64,000 bases of DNA from Muricea muricata. Lineage: Eukaryota; Cnidaria; Anthozoa; Malacalcyonacea; Plexauridae. Under the pieces are notes generated by a model. The model was given only the letters and a program-made list of their open reading frames with translations. It was not told the origin of the DNA and ran no database searches. How positions within the stretch are numbered: the first letter of the stretch is position 1; the number at the start of each line of letters is the position of its first letter. The position numbers were made by a program, and so were the translations under genes. Below are positions 10,111 through 22,031 of the stretch, piece after piece. The stretch spans positions 6,869,330 through 6,933,329 of the forward strand of contig OY979728.1 of assembly GCA_963855995.1 (NCBI GenBank), in the 5' to 3' direction.

Positions 10111-13100
10111 TCCGTCTTAGATCGATCACGGCGACCTTTTAGAGCTCAAAATGATGTTTTCAGTGCTAAAGTGAACGAGTTAAGCGCAATGATTTACTTC
10201 AATCACGGACCTAAAAGAGACCTTCTAAATGGAAATTGCACAACCTAGCAAGTCGGGAATCATGTTTTCAGCGCTCAAACCATCGACATGAGCGAAATAA
10301 CATGTTGAAATGAGAAACCTATAACTTGCTTGTAAACTGAAAAGAAACGATCTTAGAACCATCAAAATCCCGTTTTAAGCGTTCTAGAAGCGATTTGAGC
10401 GTAAAAACATGCTCAAATCACAACCTAAAAATTGCCGTCTTAAATCGATAAGGACGACGTTTTAGAGCTTAAAATGATTTTTTCAGTGCTAAAGTGAACG
10501 AGTTGAGCGCAATGATGTACTGAAATCACGGACCTAAAAGAGACCTTCTAAATGGAAATTGCACAACTTAGAAAGTCGGGAATCATGTTTTCGGCGCTAA
10601 AACCATCGAGATGAGCGAAATAACATGCTAAAATGAGAAACCTATAACTTGCTTGAAAACTGAAAAGAAACGATCTTAGAACCATCAAAATCACGTTTTA
10701 AGCGTTCTAGAAGCGATTTGAGCGAAAAACATGCTCTAATCACAAACTAAAAACTGCCGTCTTAGATCGATCACGGCGACCTTTTAGAGCTCAAAATGAT
10801 GTTTTCAGTGCTAAAGTGAACGAGTTAAGCGCAATGATTTACTTCAATCACGGACCGAAAAGAGACCTTCTAAATGGAAATTGACAACTTAGCAAGTCGG
10901 GAATCATGTTTTCGGCTCTCAAACCATCGAGATGAGCGAAATAACATGTTGAAATGAGAAACCTATAACTTGCTTGTAAACTGAAAAGAAACGATCTTAG
11001 AACCATCAAAATCCCGTTTTAAGCGTTCTAGAAGCGATTTGAGCGTAAAAACATGCTCAAATCACAAACTAAAAATTGCCGTCTTAAATCGATAAGGACG
11101 ACGTTTTAGAGCTTAAAATGGTGTTTTCCGTGCTAAAGGGAACGAGTTAAGCGCAATGATGTACTGCAATCACGGACCGAAAAGAGACCTTCTAAATGGA
11201 AATTGCAGAACTTAGCAAGTCGGGAATCATGTTTTCGGCGCTCAAACCATCGAGACGAGCGAAATAACATGTTGAAATGAGAAACCTATAACTTGCTTGA
11301 ACACTGAAAAGAAACGATCTTAGAAGCATCAAAATCCCGTTTTAAGCGTTCTAGAAGCGATTTGAGCCTAACATGCTCTAATCACAAACTAAAAACTGCC
11401 GTTTTAGATCGATCACGGCGACGTTTTAGAGCTTAAAATGGTGTTTTCAGTGCCAAAGTGAACGAGTTAAGCGCAATGATGTACTGCAATCACGGACCTA
11501 AAAGAGACCTTCTAAATGGAAATTGACAACTTAGCAAGTCGGGAATCATGTTTTCGGCTCTCAAACCATTGAGATGAGCGAAATAACATGTTAAAATGAG
11601 AAACCTATAACTTGCTTGAAAACTGAAAAGAAACGATCTTAGAACCATCAATTCACGTTTTAAGCGTTCTAGAAGCGATTTGAGCGAAAAACATGCTCTA
11701 ATCACAAACTAAAAACCGCCGTCTTAGATCGATCACGGCGACCTTTTAGAGCTCAAAATGATGTTTTCAGTGCTAAAGTGAACGAGTTAAGCGCAATGAT
11801 TTACTTCAATCACGGACCTAAAAGAGACCTTCTAAATGGAAATTGCACAACCTAGCAAGTCGGGAATCATGTTTTCGGCGCTAAAACCATCGAGATGAGC
11901 GAAATAACATGTTAAAATGAGAAACCTATAACTTGCTTGAAAACTGAAAAGAAACGATCTTAGAACCATCAAATCACGTTTTAAGCGTTCTAGAAGCGAT
12001 TTGAGCGAAAAACATGCTCTAATCACAAACTAAAAACTGCCGTCTTAGATCGATCACGGCGACCTTTTAGAGCTCAAAATGATGTTTTCAGTGCTAAAGT
12101 GAACGAGTTAAGCGCAATGATTTACTTCAATCACGGACCTAAAAGAGACCTTCTAAATGGAAATTGCACAACCTAGCAAGTCGGGAATCATGTTTTCGGC
12201 GCTCAAACCATCGAGATGAGCGATATAACATGTTGAAATGAGAAACCTATAACTTGCTTGAACACTGAAAAGAAACGATTTTAGAAGCATCAAAATCCCG
12301 TTTTAAGCGTTCTAGAAGCGATTTGAGCGTAAAAACATGCTCAATTCACCAACTAAAAATTGCCGTCTTAAATCGATAAGGACGACGTTTGAGAGCTTAA
12401 AATGGTGTTTTCAGTGCTGAAGTGAACGAGTTGAGCGCAATGATGTACTGCAATCACGGACCTAAAAGAGACTTTCTAAATAGAAATTGCACAACTTAGC
12501 AAGTCGGGAATCATGTTTTCGGCGCTCAAACCATCGACATGAGCGAAATAACATGTTGAAATGAGAAACCTATAACTTGCTTGTAAACTGAAAAGAAACG
12601 ATCTTTGAACCATCAAAATCGCGTTTTAAGCGTTCCAGAAGCGATTTGAGTGTAAAAACATGCGCTAATCACGAACTAAAAACTGCCGTCTTAGATCGAT
12701 CACGGCCACGTTTTAGAGCTTAAAATGGTGTTTTCAGTGCTGAAGTGAACGAGTTAAGCGCAATGATGTACTGCAATCACGGACCTAAAAGAGACCTTCT
12801 AAATGGAAATTGAAAACTTAGCAAGTCGGGAATCATGTTTTCGGCGCTCAAACCATCGAGATGAGCGAAATAACATGTTGAAATGAGAAACCTATAACTT
12901 GCTTGTAAACTGAAAAGAAACGATCTTAGAACCATCAAAATCCCGTTTTAAGCGTTCTAGAAGCGATTTGAGCGTAAAAACATGCTCAAATCACAACCTA
13001 AAAATTGCCGTCTTAAATCGATAAGGACGACGTTTTAGAGCTTAAAATGATTTTTTCAGTGCTAAAGTGAACGAGTTGAGCGCAATGATGTACTGAAATC

Positions 13101-13327
13101 ACGGACCTAAAAGAGACCTTCTAAATGGAAATTGCACAACTTAGAAAGTCGGGAATCATGTTTTCGGCGCTAAAACCATCGAGATGAGCGAAATAAGATG
13201 TTAAAATGAGAAACCTATAACTTGCTTGAAAACTGAAAAGAAACGATCTTAGAACCATCAAATCACGTTTTAAGCGTTCTAGAAGCGATTTGAGCGAAAA
13301 ACATGCTCTAATCACAAACTAAAAACT
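10111..13327 (+). repeat. 10-monomer HOR, deleted relative of the 3540-bp unit
   Basis: 3217 bp with the same monomer order as 34702-38241 minus one monomer. The first monomer (10111) is a hybrid: up to about 10245 it matches 34702 (CAACCTAGC), and from 10270 it matches the following monomer 35025 (TTTTCAGCGCTC, ATCGACATG). The offset to the partner steps from 24,591 to 24,914, a change of 323, exactly one monomer. Confidence 0.8.
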
Positions 13328-13650
13328 TCCGTCTTAGATCGATCACGGCGACCTTTTAGAGCTCAAAATGATGTTTTCAGTGCTAAAGTGAAGGAGTTAA
13401 GCGCAATGATTTACTTCAATCACGGACCTAAAAGAGACCTTCTAAATGGAAATTGCACAACCTAGCAAGTCGGGAATCATGTTTTCGGCGCTCAAACCAT
13501 CGAGATGAGCGAAATAACATGTTGAAATGAGAAACCTATAACTTGCTTGAACACTGAAAAGAAACGATCTTAGAAGCATCAAAATCCCGTTTTAAGCGTT
13601 CTAGAAGCGATTTGAGCGTAAAAACATGCTCAATTCACCAACTAAAAAAA

Positions 13651-14296
13651 TCCGTCTTAAATCGATAAGGACGACGTTTGAGAGCTTAAAATGGTGTTTT
13701 CAGTGCTGAAGTGAACGAGTTGAGCGCAATGATGTACTGCAATCACGGACCTAAAAGAGACTTTCTAAATAGAAATTGCACAACTTAGCAAGCCGGGAAT
13801 CATGTTTTCGGCGCTCAAACCATCGACATGAGCGAAATAACATGTTGAAATGAGAAACCTATAACTTGCTTGTAAACTGAAAAGAAACGATCTTAGAAGC
13901 ATCAAAATCCCGTTTTAAGCGTTCTAGAAGCGATTTGAGCGTAAAAACATGCTCAATTCACCAACTAAAAAAATCCGTCTTAAATCGATAAGGACGACGT
14001 TTGAGAGCTTAAAATGGTGTTTTCAGTGCTGAAGTGAACGAGTTGAGCGCAATGATGTACTGCAATCACGGACCTAAAAGAGACTTTCTAAATAGAAATT
14101 GCACAACTTAGCAAGCCGGGAATCATGTTTTCGGCGCTCAAACCATCGACATGAGCGAAATAACATGTTGAAATGAGAAACCTATAACTTGCTTGTAAAC
14201 TGAAAAGAAACGATCTTTGAACCATCAAAATCGCGTTTTAAGCGTTCTAGAAGCGATTTGAGTGTAAAAACATGCGCTAATCACGAACTAAAAACT
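13651..14296 (+). repeat. Tandem duplication of one monomer
   Basis: Monomers 13651 and 13974 both start with the altered junction AAAAAAATCCGTC, both have TTTGAGAG and both carry AGCAAGCCGGG. The equivalent at 42105 is single. The offset to that second region changes from 28,454 to 28,131 across this point. Confidence 0.8.
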
Positions 14297-17200
14297 GCCG
14301 TCTTAGATCGATCACGGCCACGTTTTAGAGCTTAAAATGGTGTTTTCAGTGCTGAAGTGAACGAGTTAAGCGCAATGATGTACTGCAATCACGGACCTAA
14401 AAGAGACCTTCTAAATGGAAATTGAAAACTTAGCAAGTCAGGAATCATGTTTTCGGCGCTCAAACCATCGAGATGAGCGAAATAACATGTTGAAATGAGA
14501 AACCTATAACTTGCTTGTAAACTGAAAAGAAACGATCTTAGAACCATCAAAATCCCGTTTTAAGCGTTCTAGAAGCGATTTGAGCGTAAAAACATGCTCA
14601 AATCACAACCTAAAAATTGCCGTCTTAAATCGATAAGGACGACGTTTTAGAGCTTAAAATGATTTTTTCAGTGCTAAAGTGAACGAGTTGAGCGCAATGA
14701 TGTACTGAAATCACGGACCTAAACGAGACCTTCTAAATGGAAATTGCACAACTTAGAAAGTCGGGAATCATGTTTTCGGCGCTAAAACCATCGAGATGAG
14801 CGAAATAACATGCTAAAATGAGAAACCTATAACTTGCTTGAAAACTGAAAAGAAACGATCTTAGAACCATCAAATCACGTTTTAAGCGTTCTAGAAGCGA
14901 TTTGAGCGAAAAACATGCTCTAATCACAAACTAAAAACTGCCGTCTTAGATCGATCACGGCGACCTTTTAGAGCTCAAAATGATGTTTTCAGTGCTAAAG
15001 TGAACGAGTTAAGCGCAATGATTTACTTCAATCACGGACCGAAAAGAGACCTTCTAAATGGAAATTGACAACTTAGCAAGTCGGGAATCATGTTTTCGGC
15101 TCTCAAACCATCGAGATGAGCGAAATAACATGTTGAAATGAGAAACCTATAACTTGCTTGTAAACTGAAAAGAAACGATCTTAGAACCATCAAAATCCCG
15201 TTTTAAGCGTTCTAGAAGCGATTTGAGCGTAAAAACATGCTCAAATCACGAACTAAAAATTGCCGTCTTAAATCGATAAGGAAGACGTTTTAGAGCTTAA
15301 AATGGTGTTTTCAGTGCCAAAGTGAACGAGTTAAGCGCAATGATGTACTGCAATCACGGACCTAAAAGAGACCTTCTAAATGGAAATTGACAACTAAGCA
15401 AGTCGGGAATCATGTTTTCGGCTCTCAAACCATTGAGATGAGCGAAATAACATGTTGAAATGAGAAACTATAACTTGCTTGTAAACTGAAAAGAAACGAT
15501 CTTAGAACAATGAAAATCCCGTTTTAAGCGTTCTAGAAGCGATTTGAGCGTAAAAACCTGCTCAAATCACGAACTAAAAATTGCCGTCTTAAATCGATAA
15601 GGAAGACGTTTTAGAGCTTAAAATGGTGTTTTCAGTGCTAAAGTGAACGAGTTGAGCGCAATGACGTACTGCAATCGCGGACCTAAAAGAGACCTTCTAA
15701 ATGGAAATTGCACAACTTAGAAAGTCGGGAATCATGTTTTCGGCGCTAAAACCATCGAGATGAGCGAAATAACATGTTGAAATGAGAAACCTATAACTTG
15801 TTGAAAACTGAAAAGAAACGATCTTAGAACCATCAAAATCACGTTTTAAGCGTTCTAGAAGCGATTTGAGCCTAACATGCTCTAATCACAAACTAAAAAC
15901 TGCCGTCTTAGATCGATCACGGCGACGTTTTAGAGCTTAAAATGGTGTTTTCAGTGCCAAAGTGAACGAGTTAAGCGCAATGATGTACTGCAATCACGGA
16001 CCTAAAAGAGACCTTCTAAATGGAAATTGACAACTTAGCAAGTCGGGAATCATGTTTTCGGCTCTCAAACCATTGAGATGAGCGAAATAACATGTTTAAA
16101 TGAGAAACTATAACTTGCTTGTAAACTAAAAAGAAACGATCTGAGAACAATGAAAATCCCGTTTTAAGCGTTCTAGAAGCGATTTGAGCGTAAAAACATG
16201 CTCAAATCACCAACTAAAAATTGCCATCTTAAATCGATAAGGACGACGTTTTAGAGCTTAAAATGGTGTTTTCAGTGCTAAAGTGAACCAGTTGAGCGCA
16301 ATGACGTACTACAATCGCGGACCTAAAAGAGACCTTCTAAATGGAAATTGCACAACTTAGAAAGTCGGGAATCATGTTTTCGGCGCTAAAACCATCGAGA
16401 TGAGCGAAATAACATGTTAAAATGAGAAACCTATAACTTGCTTGAAAACTGAAAAGAAACGATCTTAGAACCATCAAAATCACGTTTTAAGCGTTCTAGA
16501 AGCGATTTGAGCGAAAAACATGCTCTAATCAAAAACTAAAAACTGCCGTCTTAGATCGATCACGGCGACCTTTTAGAGCTCAAAATGGTGTTTTCAGTGC
16601 TAAAGTGAACGAGTTAAGCGCAATGATTTACTTCAATCACGGACCTAAAAGAGACCTTCTAAATGGAAATTGCACAACTTAGCAAGTCGGGAATCATGTT
16701 TTCGGCGCTCAAACCATCGAGATGAGCGAAATAACATGTTGAAATGAGAAACCTATAACTTGCTTGAACACTGAAAAGAAACGATCTTAGAAGCATCAAA
16801 ATCCCGTTTTAAGCGTTCTAGAAGCGATTTGAGCGTAAAAACATGCTCAATTCACCAACTAAAAATTGCCGTCTTAAATCGATAAGGACGACGTTTGAGA
16901 GCTTAAAATGGTGTTTTCAGTGCTGAAGTGAACGAGTTGAGCGCAATGATGTACTGCAATCACGGACCTAAAAGAGACTTTCTAAATAGAAATTGCACAA
17001 CTTAGCAAGTCGGGAATCATGTTTTCGGCGCTCAAACCATCGACATGAGCGAAATAACATGTTGAAATGAGAAACCTATAACTTGCTTGTAAACTGAAAA
17101 GAAACGATCTTTGAACCATCAAAATCGCGTTTTAAGCGTTCTAGAAGCGATTTGAGTGTAAAAACATGCGCTAATCACGAACTAAAAACTGCCGTCTTAG

Positions 17201-18195
17201 ATCGATCACGGCCACGTTTTAGAGTTTAAAATAGTGTTTTCAGTGCTGAAGTGAACGAGTTAAGCGCAATGATGTACTGCAATCACGGACCTAAAAGAGA
17301 CCTTCTAAATGGAAATTGCAGAACTTAGCAAGTCGGGAATCATGTTTTCGGCGCTCAAACCATCGAGACGAGCGAAATAACATGTTGAAATGAGAAACCT
17401 ATAACTTGCTTGTAAACTGAAAAGAAACGATCTTAGGACCATCAAAATCCCGTTTTAAGCGTTCTAGAAGCGATTTGAGCGTAAAAACATGCTCAAATCA
17501 CAACCTAAAAATTGCCGTCTTAAATCGATAAGGACGACGTTTTAGAGCTTAAAATGATTTTTTCAGTGCTAAAGTGAACGAGTTGAGCGCAATGATGTAC
17601 TGCAATCACGGACCTAAAAGAGACCTTCTAAATGGAAATTGCACAACTTAGAAAGTCGGGAATCATGTTTTCGGCGCTAAAACCATCGAGATGAGCGAAA
17701 TAACATGTTAAAATGAGAAACCTATAACTTGCTTGAAAACTGAAAAGAAACGATCTTAGAACCATAAAAATCGCGTTTTAAGCGTTCTAGAAGCGATTTG
17801 AGTGTAAAAACATGCGCTAATCACGAACTAAAAACTGCCGTTTTAGATCGATCACGGCGACATTTTAGAGCTTAAAATGGTGTTTTCAGTGCTAAAGTGA
17901 ACGAGTTAAGCGCAATGATGTACTGCAATCACGGACCTAAAAGAGACCTTCTAAATGGAAATTGACAACTTAGCAAGTCGGGAATCATTTTTTCGGCTCT
18001 CAAATCATCGAGATGAGCGAAATAACATGTTGAAATGAAAAACCTATAACTTGCTTGTAAACTGAAAAGAAACGATCTTAGAACCATCAAAATCCCGTTT
18101 TAGGCGTTCTAGAAACGATTTGAGCGTAAAAACATGCTCAAATCACCAACTAAAAATTGCCGTCTTAAATGCATAAGGACGACGTTTTAGAGCTT

Positions 18196-18655
18196 ATTAT
18201 TATTATTATTAAAACTATATTTATTCACGCTTACCCCTTCAGCAATAGCTGATTTCCAAGGGGGGCGTGACAATAAAAAGAAAACTATATACGTAAATAC
18301 AAATAAAGACAGTAAAACTCAAGTACGATGTTAGGATAGACTAATATCAGAAATTAAAGAATTAAAGGTATTTATCGATATTGAATCTTTAACTTCCGAT
18401 GGTAAATTATTCCAAAGTTTTGCACCAATATAACTAATACTTTTTCTCATATATTCAGTTTTAGGCTTTGTCAGATAAAACCCATAATCTGAATTACGTA
18501 AATTGTAATCATGTTGAGGAGCACTTGGATTTCGAAATGATTCGATTAGAACAGCTGGTGCTTGCCCGTGAATTATTCTAAACATGAGTCTGTCTTTCAT
18601 AACAAGTCTACGTCGCTTCAACGTTTTCCATTGAAGATCATTTAAGGCTGCTTCC
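18196..18655 (-). mobile_element. 5'-truncated LINE, copy 4
   Basis: Flanked by GAGCTT (18190-18195 and 18656-18661); stem-loop at 18226-18269. It belongs to the seven-copy group (4, 5, 7-11), marked by TATATTTATTCACGC beside the stem-loop and TATACGTAAAT in the UTR. Confidence 0.9.
18331..18654 (-). pseudogene. LINE RT C-terminal remnant, copy 4
   Basis: 107 residues with the seven-copy group changes LKRRR, MKDRL, YIGAK and EVKDS, plus FRNPSAP (S allele) shared with copies 7 and 10. The frame continues upstream through the target duplication into 22 satellite codons back to a GTG at 18720, making a 129-codon chimeric reading frame with no ATG start. Confidence 0.87.
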
Positions 18656-18661
18656 GAGCTT

Positions 18662-21565
18662 AAAATGGTGTTTTCAGTGCTAAAGTGAACGAGTTGAGCG
18701 CAATGATGTACTGCAATCACGGACCTAAAAGAGACCTTCTAAATGGAAATTGCAGAACTTAGCAAGTCGGAAATCAAGTTTTTGGCGCTCAAACCATCGA
18801 GATGAGCGAAATAACATGTTGAAATGAGAAACCTATAACTTGCTTGTAAACTGAAAAGAAACGATCTTAGAACCATAAAAATCCCGTTTTAAGCGTTCTA
18901 GAAGCGATTTGAGCCTAAAAACATGCTCTAATCACAAACTAAAAACTGCCGTCTTAGATCGATCACGACGACGTTTTAGAGCTTAAAATGGTGTTTTCAG
19001 TGCTAAAGTGAACGAGTTAAACGCAATGATGTACTGCAATCACGGACCTAAAAGAGACCTTCTAAATGGAAATTGAAAACTTAGCAAGTCGGGAATCTTG
19101 TTTTCGGCGCTCAAACCATCGAGATGAGCGAAATAACATGTTGAAATGAGAAACCTATAACTTGCTTGTAAACTGAAAAGAAACGGTCTTAGAACCATCA
19201 AATTCCCGTTTTTAGCGTTCTAGAAGCGATTTGAGCGTAAAAACATGCTCAATTCACCAACTAAAAATTGCCGTCTTAAATCGATAAGGACGACGTTTGA
19301 GAGCTTAAAATGGTGTTTTCAGTGCTGAAGTGAACGAGTCGAGCGCAATGATGTACTGCAATCACGGACCTAAAAGAGACCTTCTAAATGGAAATTGCAT
19401 AACTTATAAAGTCGGGAATCATGTTTTCGGCGCAAAAACCATCGAGATGAGCGAAATAACATGTTGAAATGAGAAACCTATAACTTGCTTGTAAACTGAA
19501 AAGAAACGTTCTTAGAACCATCAAAATCCCTTTTTAAGCGTTCTAGAAGCGATTTGAACGTAAAAACATGCTCAAATCACCAACTAAAAATTGCCGTCTT
19601 AAATCGATAAGGACGACGTTTTAGAGCTTAAAATGGTGTTTTAAGTGCTAAAGTGAACGAGTTAAACGCAATGATGTACTGCAATCACGGACCTAAAAGA
19701 GACCTTCTAAATGGAAATTGAAAACTTAGCAAGTCGGGAATCATGTTTTCGGCGCTCAAACCATCGAGATGAGCTAAATAACATGTTGAAATGAGAAACC
19801 TATAACTTGCTTGTAAACTGAAAAAAAACGGTCTTAGAACCATCAAATTCCCGTTTTAAGCGTTCTAGAAGCGATTTGAGCATAAAAACATGCTCAATTC
19901 ACCAACTAAAAATTGCCGTCTTAAATCGATAAGGACGACGTTTTAGAGCTTAAAATGGTGTTTTCAGTGCTAAAGTGAACGAGTTGAGCGCTATGATGTA
20001 CTGCAATCACGGACCTAAAAGAGACCTTCTAAATGGAAATTGCAGAGCTTAGCAAGTCGGAAATCAAGTTTTTGGCGCTCAAACCATCGAGATGAGCGAA
20101 ATAACATGTTGAAATGAGAAACCTATAACTTGCTTGTAAACTGAAAAGAAACGATCTTAGAACCATAAAAATCCCGTTTTAAGCGTTCTAGAAGCGATTT
20201 GAGCGTAAAAACATGCTCAATTCACCAACTAAAAATATCCGTCTTAAATCGATAAGGACGACGTTTGAGAGCTTAAAATGGTGTTTTTAGTGCTGAAGTG
20301 AACGAGTTGAGCGCAATGATGTACTGCAATCACGGACCTAAAAGAGACTTTCTAAATAGAAATTGCACAACTTAGCAAGTCGGGAATCATGTTTTCGGCG
20401 CTCAAACCATCGACATGAGCGAAATAACATGTTGAAATGAGAAACCTCTAACTTGCTTGTAAACTGAAAAGAAACGATCTTTGAACCATCAAAATCGCGT
20501 TTTAAGCGTTCTAGAAGCGATTTGAGTGTAAAAACATGCGCTAATCACGAACTAAAAACTGCCGTCTTAGATCGATCACGGCCACGTTTTAGAGTTTAAA
20601 ATGGTGTTTTCAGTGCTGAAGTGAACGAGTTAAGCGCAATGATGTACTGCAATCACGGACCTAAAAGAGACCTTCTAAATGGAAATTGCAGAACTTAGCA
20701 AGTCGGGAATCATGTTTTCGGCGCTCAAACCATCGAGACGAGCGAAATAACATGTTGAAATGAGAAACCTATAACTTGCTTGTAAACTGAAAAGAAACGA
20801 TCTTAGAACCGTCAAAATCCCGTTTTAAGCGTTCTAGAAGCGATTTGAGCGTAAAAACATGCTCAAATCACAACCTAAAAATTGCCGTCTTAAATCGATA
20901 AGGACGACGTTTTAGAGCTTAAAATGATTTTTTCAGTGCTAAAGTGAACGAGTTGAGCGCAATGATGTACTGCAATCACGGACCTAAAAGAGACCTTCTA
21001 AATGGAAATTGCACAACTTAGAAAGTCGGGAATCATGTTTTCGGCGCTAAAACCATCGAGATGAGCGAAATAACATGTTAAAATGAGAAACCTATAACTT
21101 GCTTGAAAACTGAAAAGAAACGATCTTAGAACCATAAAAATCGCGTTTTAAGCGTTCTAGAAGCGATTTGAGTGTAAAAACATGCGCTAATCACGAACTA
21201 AAAACTGCCGTCTTAGATCGATCACGGCGACATTTTAGAGCTTAAAATGGTGTTTTCAGTGCTAAAGTGAACGAGTTAAGCGCAATGATGTACTGCAATC
21301 ACGGACCTAAAAGAGACCTTCTAAATGGAAATTGACAACTTAGCAAGTCGGGAATCATTTTTTCGGCTCTCAAATCATCGAGATGAGCGAAATAACATGT
21401 TGAAATGAGAAACCTATAACTTGCTTGTAAACTGAAAAGAAACGATCTTAGAACCATCAAAATCCCGTTTTAGGCGTTCTAGAAACGATTTGAGCGTAAA
21501 AACATGCTCAAATCACCAACTAAAAATTGCCGTCTTAAATGCATAAGGACGACGTTTTAGAGCTT
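18662..21565. repeat. Satellite between LINE copies 4 and 5
   Basis: Remainder of monomer 18159, eight full monomers and the head of 21529. Directly after the LINE the monomer reads CGGAAATCAAGTTTTTGGCG, a subtype typical of this position in the seven-copy group. The junction at 20238 is the ATATCCG variant. No gene seen. Confidence 0.93.
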
Positions 21566-22025
21566 ATTATTATTATTATTAAAACTATATTTATTCACGC
21601 TTACCCCTTCAGCAATAGCTGATTTCCAAGGGGGGCGTGACAATAAAAAGAAAACTATTTTCGTAAATACAAATAAAGACAGTAAAACTCAAGTACGATG
21701 TTAGGATAGACTAATATCAGAAATTAAAGAATTAAAGGTATTTATCGATATTGAATCTTTAACTTCCGATGGTAAATTATTCCAAAGTTTTGCACCAATA
21801 TAACTAATACTTTTTCTCATATATTCAGTTTTAGGCTTTGTCAGATAAAACCCATAATCTGAATTACGTAAATTGTAATCATGTTGAGGAGCATTTGGAT
21901 TTCGAAATGATTCGATTAGAACAGCTGGTGCTTGCCCGTGAATTATTCTAAACATGAGTCTGTCTTTCATAACAAGTCTACGTCGCTTCAACGTTTTCCA
22001 TTGAAGATCATTTAAGGCTGCTTCC
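21566..22025 (-). mobile_element. 5'-truncated LINE, copy 5
   Basis: Same site as the others; GAGCTT at 21560-21565 and 22026-22031. A private change turns the UTR motif ACTATATACGT into ACTATTTTCGT near 21655-21662. Confidence 0.9.
21701..22024 (-). pseudogene. LINE RT C-terminal remnant, copy 5
   Basis: Seven-copy group sequence with FRNPNAP (N allele), shared with copies 8, 9 and 11. It also has the GTG-started chimeric frame, to 22090. Confidence 0.87.
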
Positions 22026-22031
22026 GAGCTT

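Larger units (their letters stand above)
4024..18195. repeat. Satellite stretch between LINE copies 3 and 4 (~44 monomers)
   Basis: Monomer starts run from 4311 to 18159, with no insertion until copy 4 in the last one. The order includes A-A-A (6888, 7210, 7533) and B-B-B (11398, 11718, 12039) runs, so the A/B alternation is broken. It contains a 10-monomer relative of the 3540-bp unit (10111-13327) and a single-monomer duplication (13651 and 13974). Several subtypes have a one-base deletion in the conserved GAGAAACCTATAAC box (for example near 5802, 6115, 15465). No gene seen. Confidence 0.93.
18159..21528 (+). repeat. 9-monomer, 3370-bp LINE-bearing HOR
   Basis: Starts 18159 (A with LINE), 18948 B, then A at 19270, 19593, 19915, 20238, then 20561 B, 20884 A, 21207 B. 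The next LINE monomer follows at 21529. The same unit recurs at 58972-62341 and, enlarged by two monomers, at 46611-50626. Confidence 0.88.

Noticed and set aside
9796-15000. Minus-strand reading frames of 64-100 codons inside monomers (for example 9796-10098, 11490-11705, 11832-12026, 13121-13315, 14733-14927 and repeats at 34-43 kb)
   Set aside because: They start at GTG, lie in ordinary monomers, and appear only where small changes such as ATCAAATCACG (one A lost) keep a frame open. Neighbouring monomers close it. No protein family recognised.
18331-18720. 129-codon frame as a real gene
   Set aside because: The front 22 codons are satellite and the rest is a LINE tail; no ATG, no promoter seen. 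Reported as a chimera only.
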